Assembly: GCA_016196905.1 (NCBI GenBank)
Contig: JACPWV010000097.1
Span: 1-10,422, forward strand
Length of the DNA stretch: 10,422 bases
Direction of reading: 5' to 3'
Source of the DNA: Chloroflexota bacterium
GTDB lineage: Bacteria; Chloroflexota; Anaerolineae; UBA7937; JACPPX01
Shown here: positions 7,301-10,422 of the stretch, piece by piece
Layout: each line of letters starts with the position of its first letter
How positions within the stretch are numbered: the stretch's first letter is position 1
The notes under the pieces: generated by a model
Told to the model about the DNA's origin: nothing
The model's database searches: none
What the model saw: the letters and a program-made list of their open reading frames with translations, nothing else
Program-made: the position numbers and the translations under genes

Positions 7301-8036
7301 CGTTCTTCCCCCCATACCTCGCTTCAACCGGGACGGATGTCTCGCAGCCTAGCCCGGTGGCCTGAGCTGGCCGCAGACGCCCGTCTTCCATCCACCAGAC
7401 CTGCTGGGCCACATCGGCGATGCGCTGGTCGTGGCTGACGATGACCACGCTGACTTTCCGGTCGCAAGCGATTCGACACAAGAGCCGCGTCACCTCGTGG
7501 CCCGTCTGGGAATCGAGGTTGCCAGTGGGCTCATCTGCCAGGATGATCTTGGGGTCGTTGGCCAGGGCTCGGGCGATGGCCACCCGTTGCTTCTCCCCGC
7601 CCGAGAGGTCGGCGGGGAGGTGATGCAGCCGATCCCCCAGCCCAAGATCAACGAGCAAGCCTTCGGCCTTCTCCCGGGCCCCTGAGCCATTTGTCCCGTT
7701 CCAGCTAAGGGGAACCAGGACGTTCTCCAAAGCAGTCAAGTTGGAAAGCAGGTTGAAGCTCTGAAAGACGAATCCGATCTCTTTGAGTCGAAGCGTGGGG
7801 AGCTGTGATTCCCGCATCCGAGTGATCTCCTGGCCATGGATGAAGATGCGCCCCTCGCTGGGTCGAAGCATGGCACCGGCCATGGAAAGCAGGGTGGTCT
7901 TGCCACTTCCCGAGGGCCCCATGATCAGGAGGATCTCGCCGGGGGCGACTTCCAGGCTCACCCCCTCGACGGCTTTCACTGCCGTGTGTCCTTTCCCGTA
8001 TATCTTGGTCACGTTCTCCAGCTTCAGAGTGGCCAT
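7248..8036 (-). CDS. ABC transporter ATP-binding protein, LolD/MacB-type
   Basis: A 262-residue cytoplasmic ATPase that powers the permease encoded just upstream. Walker A GPSGSGKT at 40-47, Q-loop Q92 in [17 protein letters not shown], signature LSGGE at 144-148, Walker B IILADEP at 164-170, D-loop NLDSQTG, and H-loop H202 in VSHD are all intact. The [11 protein letters not shown] segment and GNLDSQTG are typical of the LolD/MacB/FtsE group, which drives mechanotransmission-type exporters. About 35 residues follow the usual end of such proteins (after DGRLRP near 223); this tail coincides with the coding overlap with the YHS gene and is likely dispensable. The start has GAGGTGA before ATG 8036, only eight bases after the permease stop, so the pair is one operon. 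The substrate cannot be read from the ATPase. Confidence 0.95.
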   Translation of the reverse strand: MATLKLENVTKIYGKGHTAVKAVEGVSLEVAPGEILLIMGPSGSGKTTLLSMAGAMLRPSEGRIFIHGQEITRMRESQLPTLRLKEIGFVFQSFNLLSNLTALENVLVPLSWNGTNGSGAREKAEGLLVDLGLGDRLHHLPADLSGGEKQRVAIARALANDPKIILADEPTGNLDSQTGHEVTRLLCRIACDRKVSVVIVSHDQRIADVAQQVWWMEDGRLRPAQATGLGCETSVPVEARYGGKNDDTGSRMWHVPRLRPLP

Positions 8037-8044
8037 CTCTCACC

Positions 8045-9406
8045 TCAGGATTTGAAGACTAATGCCGGATCGATACCCGCCAGGCGCCGCATGGGGATGT
8101 AGGAAGCCAACAGGCTCATGAGCAGGCTGGCCCCCAGCACCCAGCTCATGTCCAAGGGCTCGATGGAGGTCAGGAACTCGGGCACCACCTTGGCCGCGGC
8201 CTGGTTCACCACCAGGCTCAAGGCAGCCCCCACGCCGAACCCCAAGAGGCCGACGATCATCCCTTGCTCGAAGAGGATGCGATAGAGATCGGAGTTTTTT
8301 GCACCGATGGCCTTCAGGATGCCGTACTCTCGCGATTTCTCGATGGTGGCGGTGTAGGTGGTGAGGCCGATCACCGCCACCCCGATGGCGAATCCGATGG
8401 CGAAGAGGACGGCCAGGACTGGGATGAAGTATTCCTCTAAGAGCTGGCGGCTGGTATCGGCGAACTCCTCCCGGGAGAATGCCTGTACCCCCGCGAACTC
8501 AGCCTCGATGAGATCCGTGACGATATCGACCTCTCCAGCGTCCTCCAACCGAATCAGAAAGTAATTGACGAAATCGCCCATTTGAAAGAGCGCCTGGGCC
8601 TCGGTCTCGGCGACGAAGGAGTATTGATAGAGTAGGAAGTCGGTGCCCTCGGAGATGCCTACGATGCGCAGATCTTTGTCTTCCATGGTCAAGATATCGC
8701 CCAGGTGCAGATCGTACTTATTGGCGAAGGCGCGATCGATGATGATCTCCCCGGGGCCCGGAATCGATTCCCCTTCCACCATCTCCAAAGGTCCGCCCAC
8801 GCCCTCTTCCGCGTGATAGCCTAGGATAACGGTCAAAGCTTCCTCGCCTTCGATGTTGAAAGCATAGCGGCGGCTGTGGAGCGGGTGCACCTCGGCCACG
8901 CCGTCGATCTTCTCTGATCGCTCCTGCAGATTGGCGGGGAGGAGGGACATGGAGTGGAACATGTCGTCAGCCCCTTCTTGAGCGACCCAGATATCCGCTG
9001 GGGTCTGCTCGATGTAAACCCCCATCCTTCGGTCCCAGCCTTGATACAGCCCTTGTAGCACTAGGATGAGCAGGACGGCGAAGGCTACTCCCCCCACCGA
9101 GATGGCCAGGCGAGTTTTCTCCGCCAGCAAGTTCTTACGGGCGATGGAGACGCCCTGGGAAGGGGCGAAGTTATAGAGCGCACCGAAGATGAGACCGATG
9201 CCCAATCCGTAGAGGAGGCTCTCCCCGAGGCCGAGGAGCACGCCCTCGAGGGTCCAGGCGAATCCTGGAAACAGATCTTGCCAGACCTGCCGCACGGCCC
9301 GCTCCGGGAAGGTGTAGTCCCATAGGACGCAGAGGCCATACACCAGGCCGAAGGTCCCGGCGAGAGCCAAAGCAAAACGACCTGTACGCAGCTTCCCTTC
9401 GCTCAC
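8045..9406 (-). CDS. FtsX/MacB-type ABC permease with an extra two-helix N-terminal domain
   Basis: A 453-residue membrane protein, partner of the downstream ATPase. Residues about 85-453 are a standard MacB/FtsX core: ARKNLLAEKTRLAISVGGVAFAVLLILVL (first helix), a large external MacB-like domain (about 125-325), then three C-terminal helices near 331-353, 386-407 and 424-443, with EKSREYGILKAIGAKNSDLY as the coupling segment and the closing GIDPALVFKS. Residues 1-80 are an addition: two more helices (RFALALAGTFGLVYGLCVLW; LEGVLLGLGESLLYGLGIGLIFGALYNF) joined by DLFPGFAWT, resembling small two-helix proteins of the DUF5676 type. The GTG start follows GGAGG by six bases and overlaps the end of an upstream open frame as GTGA. 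Family members export lipids, peptides or drugs or act on the envelope; the metal-themed setting suggests detoxification, by inference. Confidence 0.93.
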   Translation of the reverse strand: MSEGKLRTGRFALALAGTFGLVYGLCVLWDYTFPERAVRQVWQDLFPGFAWTLEGVLLGLGESLLYGLGIGLIFGALYNFAPSQGVSIARKNLLAEKTRLAISVGGVAFAVLLILVLQGLYQGWDRRMGVYIEQTPADIWVAQEGADDMFHSMSLLPANLQERSEKIDGVAEVHPLHSRRYAFNIEGEEALTVILGYHAEEGVGGPLEMVEGESIPGPGEIIIDRAFANKYDLHLGDILTMEDKDLRIVGISEGTDFLLYQYSFVAETEAQALFQMGDFVNYFLIRLEDAGEVDIVTDLIEAEFAGVQAFSREEFADTSRQLLEEYFIPVLAVLFAIGFAIGVAVIGLTTYTATIEKSREYGILKAIGAKNSDLYRILFEQGMIVGLLGFGVGAALSLVVNQAAAKVVPEFLTSIEPLDMSWVLGASLLMSLLASYIPMRRLAGIDPALVFKS

Positions 9407-9519
9407 AGCTTACCTCCACCATTCATAAACTCAGGCTGGTCTCCAAGCTCATCTTCCCCTCTGCTCCCTGTCCGGGTCTCCTGACTAGCCATCTCTTGGG
9501 CCCAGTAACACCCCCTCCC
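9403..9519 (-). other. Open frame between the HMA remnant and the permease, no recognised product
   Basis: This stretch continues the HMA-remnant frame past its stop and stays open for 38 codons until a TGA overlapping the permease GTG as GTGA. An internal ATG at position 9490 could give about 27 residues (starting MASQETRTGSRGEDELGDQ), but there is no good ribosome site and the composition does not look like a domain. The GTGA junction suggests that a coupled gene once ended here. I see no other structure in it. Confidence 0.35.
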
Positions 9520-9612
9520 TCAATTGACGAGCCACAGCGCCCGCTCGATGATCAGGGCGCAGGAGGCACCAGTCATGCCCCCGTCCGAAAGTTGGACAGC
9601 CTCATCCGTCAT
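9520..9612 (-). pseudogene. Remnant of a heavy-metal-associated (HMA) domain
   Basis: Thirty codons from ATG 9612 to TGA 9520 begin MTDEAVQLS and continue GGMTGASCALIIERAL. This lines up with the start of HMA metal-binding domains of copper ATPases and copper chaperones, whose hallmark is GGMTCASC followed by a helix ending IE-x-AL. The match covers the beta strand, the metal loop and the first helix. The first Cys of the CxxC is Gly (GGT, one base from TGT), which should abolish normal metal binding. The remaining half of the roughly 65-residue fold is missing and a stop follows LWLVN. No clear ribosome site is seen. I read it as a relic of a copper ATPase or CopZ-like gene once placed before the permease; a short functional peptide is less likely. 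Confidence 0.6.
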
Positions 9613-9632
9613 CTGGTGATCCCGTGGTGTCT

Positions 9633-9656
9633 ACCCCACCCCACGTGGGAGGGGGT
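9633..9656 (-). promoter_or_regulatory. G-tract inverted repeat resembling a CsoR operator
   Basis: On the minus strand the arms ACCCCCTCCCAC and GTGGGGTGGGGT meet at the centre; 10 of 12 positions pair. Copper-responsive CsoR repressors bind palindromes with C-tract and G-tract arms, and from memory the Mycobacterium tuberculosis site carries the right-hand core GTGGGGTGGG, also present here. It lies 20-45 bases upstream of the HMA remnant ATG and about 230 bases before the permease start, in the only sizeable gap before the main operon, which suits an operator. No CsoR gene is in the window. I could not place convincing -35/-10 boxes next to it. A chance GC-rich hairpin is the alternative. 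Confidence 0.45.
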
Positions 9657-9692
9657 CAGATAAAGGATATCTCGTGTGGATTCCAAAGCATA

Positions 9693-9706
9693 GGGACATT
9701 TGTCCC
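9693..9706. promoter_or_regulatory. Perfect GGGACA-TT-TGTCCC inverted repeat, possible operator
   Basis: A perfect six-base inverted repeat with a two-base spacer. Its core GACA-NN-TGTC fits the degenerate cop-box pattern KACANNTGTM of CopY-type repressors and looks generally like a dimer-binding site. It stands upstream of the CsoR-like repeat in the control region of the main operon. An 8-base direct repeat, TCCCAAAT, occurs at 9703-9710 and again at 9727-9734, 24 bases apart. No cognate regulator is encoded here, so the role is a guess. Confidence 0.35.
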
Positions 9707-9920
9707 AAATAGGCGGGACTTTTGGCTCCCAAATCTGCCGCGGCCTATCCATAAAAAAGAGAGCCGAAAACAGATCCGAATAGCCGGGATTCGTTCCACA
9801 TTAGTCAGGTTATTCTGACAGGTAGTCGCCGCAACCAGGCGGTCCACCGGCCAAATCCACCGCACGTTGCCAGCTTCGCGCTCAGTGCTGGCCCCTGGGC
9901 CGGGTAAAATCTCGCCGAGG
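9707..9920. other. Non-coding part of the control region
   Basis: No gene is convincing here. Open frames of 60-70 codons exist on both strands but lack ribosome sites and domain-like composition. Weak structure includes a GTCAG/CTGAC inverted repeat at 9804-9819 and an imperfect 10-base inverted repeat with arms at 9719-9728 and 9761-9770; on the minus strand the segment between them contains a run of six T. A promoter for the main operon is expected hereabouts, but I cannot fix its boxes. Confidence 0.4.
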
Positions 9921-9925
9921 CCTTT

Positions 9926-9963
9926 AAAAGCGCCCGCGCTTGGGACTAGTCCCAGGCGCGGGC
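9926..9963 (-). terminator. Rho-independent terminator after the Met/His-rich protein gene
   Basis: A near-perfect inverted repeat (9932-9963): on the minus strand GCCCGCGCCTGGGACT pairs with AGTCCCAAGCGCGGGC, with a single G-T wobble and a tight central loop. It is followed after GC by TTTT. The T run is short, but the stem is very stable. It lies 74 bases after the stop of the small secreted protein and ends that unit, separating it from the main operon. Confidence 0.75.
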
Positions 9964-10036
9964 TACTCGCTGTGATTCTCTAAAAGCGACGCAGCGTTTG
10001 GCAGTCGGGCTCTTCGATCTGCCATGCAAGCCCTAG

Positions 10037-10255
10037 CTACATGTGGGGACAGGGTTCGCCGTGGGCCATGGCGCTGACCATCGCCCCGAACATCGCGCCA
10101 TGCATTTGCGCATGCTCCGGGGCCATCTGCGCGATGTGCGGACCGAACTCCGGCCCGGGCTCAGGGCAGTTCATGTGCGAGTCGTCGGCCAGTGCCGGCA
10201 GCGCCCCTGCCGAGAGCACGCCGACGATCGCTAGCACCAACACGACTTTCTTCAT
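10037..10255 (-). CDS. Small secreted Met/His-rich, probably metal-binding protein
   Basis: A 72-residue exported protein. Residues 1-23 are a classic signal peptide (MKKVVLVLAIVGVLSAGAL, cleavage after ALA). The 49-residue mature part is packed with soft-metal ligands: His 27, 40, 48, 52, 65 and 71; Met 28, 44, 51, 55, 59, 63 and 72; Cys 30 and 69. The repeated pattern HAQMHGAMFGAMVSAMAHG looks like a Met-motif array of the kind found in extracytoplasmic copper or silver binders. No named family is recognised. AGGAGG six bases before ATG 10255 sets the start; the GTG one codon earlier is too close to it. It follows the SHOCT gene by 27 bases and is closed by the terminator at 9926-9963. A scavenger or chaperone for Cu(I)/Ag(I) outside the membrane is inferred from composition only. 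Confidence 0.8.
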   Translation of the reverse strand: MKKVVLVLAIVGVLSAGALPALADDSHMNCPEPGPEFGPHIAQMAPEHAQMHGAMFGAMVSAMAHGEPCPHM

Positions 10256-10282
10256 CACCTCCCTCCTTTCTTCAAGGCTTCT

Positions 10283-10422
10283 TCACTCGATGGCTTTGCG
10301 GATCTCCTCGAACTCAGCCTTGGTGATCTCGCCTCGGGCGTAGCGGGCTTTGGCGATCTCCAAGGCCGCGGGCATGCCGGAGCTGGTCTCGGTGCGAGGT
10401 AAGACAGCTCGAATGGCCCATA
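10283..10422 (-). CDS. SHOCT-domain protein, C-terminal fragment (5' end outside window)
   Basis: The last 46 residues of a minus-strand protein that enters from the right edge. It ends ALEIAKARYARGEITKAEFE then EIRKAIE, a clear SHOCT motif: a short C-terminal helix pair with the hallmark RYA-x-GEI-(T/S)-x-EEFE pattern. The residues before it (WAIRAVLPRTETSSGMPA) suggest that a membrane helix ended just upstream, as in many small membrane SHOCT proteins. SHOCT modules are thought to mediate oligomerisation or localisation. Its stop precedes the Met/His-rich gene by 27 bases, so they are likely cotranscribed. The rest of the protein is not visible. Confidence 0.88.
   Translation of the reverse strand, partial: WAIRAVLPRTETSSGMPAALEIAKARYARGEITKAEFEEIRKAIE

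Noticed and set aside
9520..9522. TGA in the HMA remnant read as selenocysteine or read-through
   Set aside because: HMA domains do not have a Cys/Sec at that position, the residues after it do not resume the HMA fold, and no selenocysteine hairpin was evident.
9656..9865. A 69-codon minus-strand frame in the control region
   Set aside because: No ribosome site, no domain-like pattern, and it overlaps both candidate operators.
1..10422. tRNA, rRNA, CRISPR array or insertion sequence
   Set aside because: I saw no tRNA T-loop/acceptor pattern, no rRNA-like stretch, no regularly spaced repeats and no transposase or terminal inverted repeats.

Overview
All thirteen protein-coding genes supported here, plus one small gene remnant, read from the minus strand, so the window is best read from right to left. 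GC content looks high, roughly 60%. Strong Shine-Dalgarno sequences (AGGAGG/GGAGG), GTG starts and stop/start overlaps indicate a bacterium with compact operons. The gene mix suggests an uncultured, possibly thermophilic lineage such as Chloroflexota: a fused b6/subunit-IV cytochrome b, YHS proteins, a SHOCT protein, an isoprenylcysteine-methyltransferase-like membrane protein and a beta-CASP nuclease. That assignment is a guess from gene style; there is no rRNA or other marker gene.

Right end (10422-9921): the C-terminus of a SHOCT-domain protein is followed by a small secreted Met/His-rich protein that looks like a metal binder. A strong rho-independent terminator (9926-9963) closes this unit.

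Control region (9920-9407): no complete gene is visible. It holds two inverted repeats. One, at 9633-9656, is a G-tract palindrome much like CsoR copper operators; the other, at 9693-9706, is a GACA-NN-TGTC palindrome. Just after them is a 30-codon remnant of a heavy-metal-associated (HMA) domain, whose first metal-binding Cys has become Gly and which soon hits a stop.

Main operon (9406-456, probably continuing past position 1): FtsX/MacB-type permease with an extra two-helix N-terminus, then its ATPase, a YHS protein with a Cys cluster and winged-helix-like tail, a tiny YHS protein, and cytochrome b. These are followed by a secreted, membrane-anchored beta-sandwich protein, an ICMT-like methyltransferase, a PaaK-like adenylate-forming enzyme, an alpha/beta hydrolase, a beta-CASP metallo-beta-lactamase nuclease, and the start of an exported thioredoxin-like protein. 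Most gaps are under 30 bases and several genes overlap.

Working model (inference): the right half is a soft-metal, probably copper, homeostasis island. It combines a candidate CsoR-type operator, an HMA relic, two YHS proteins, a Met/His-rich exported protein and an ABC exporter, joined to an unusual stand-alone cytochrome b. The left half adds lipid or acyl-type enzymes and an RNA nuclease with no clear link to metal handling.
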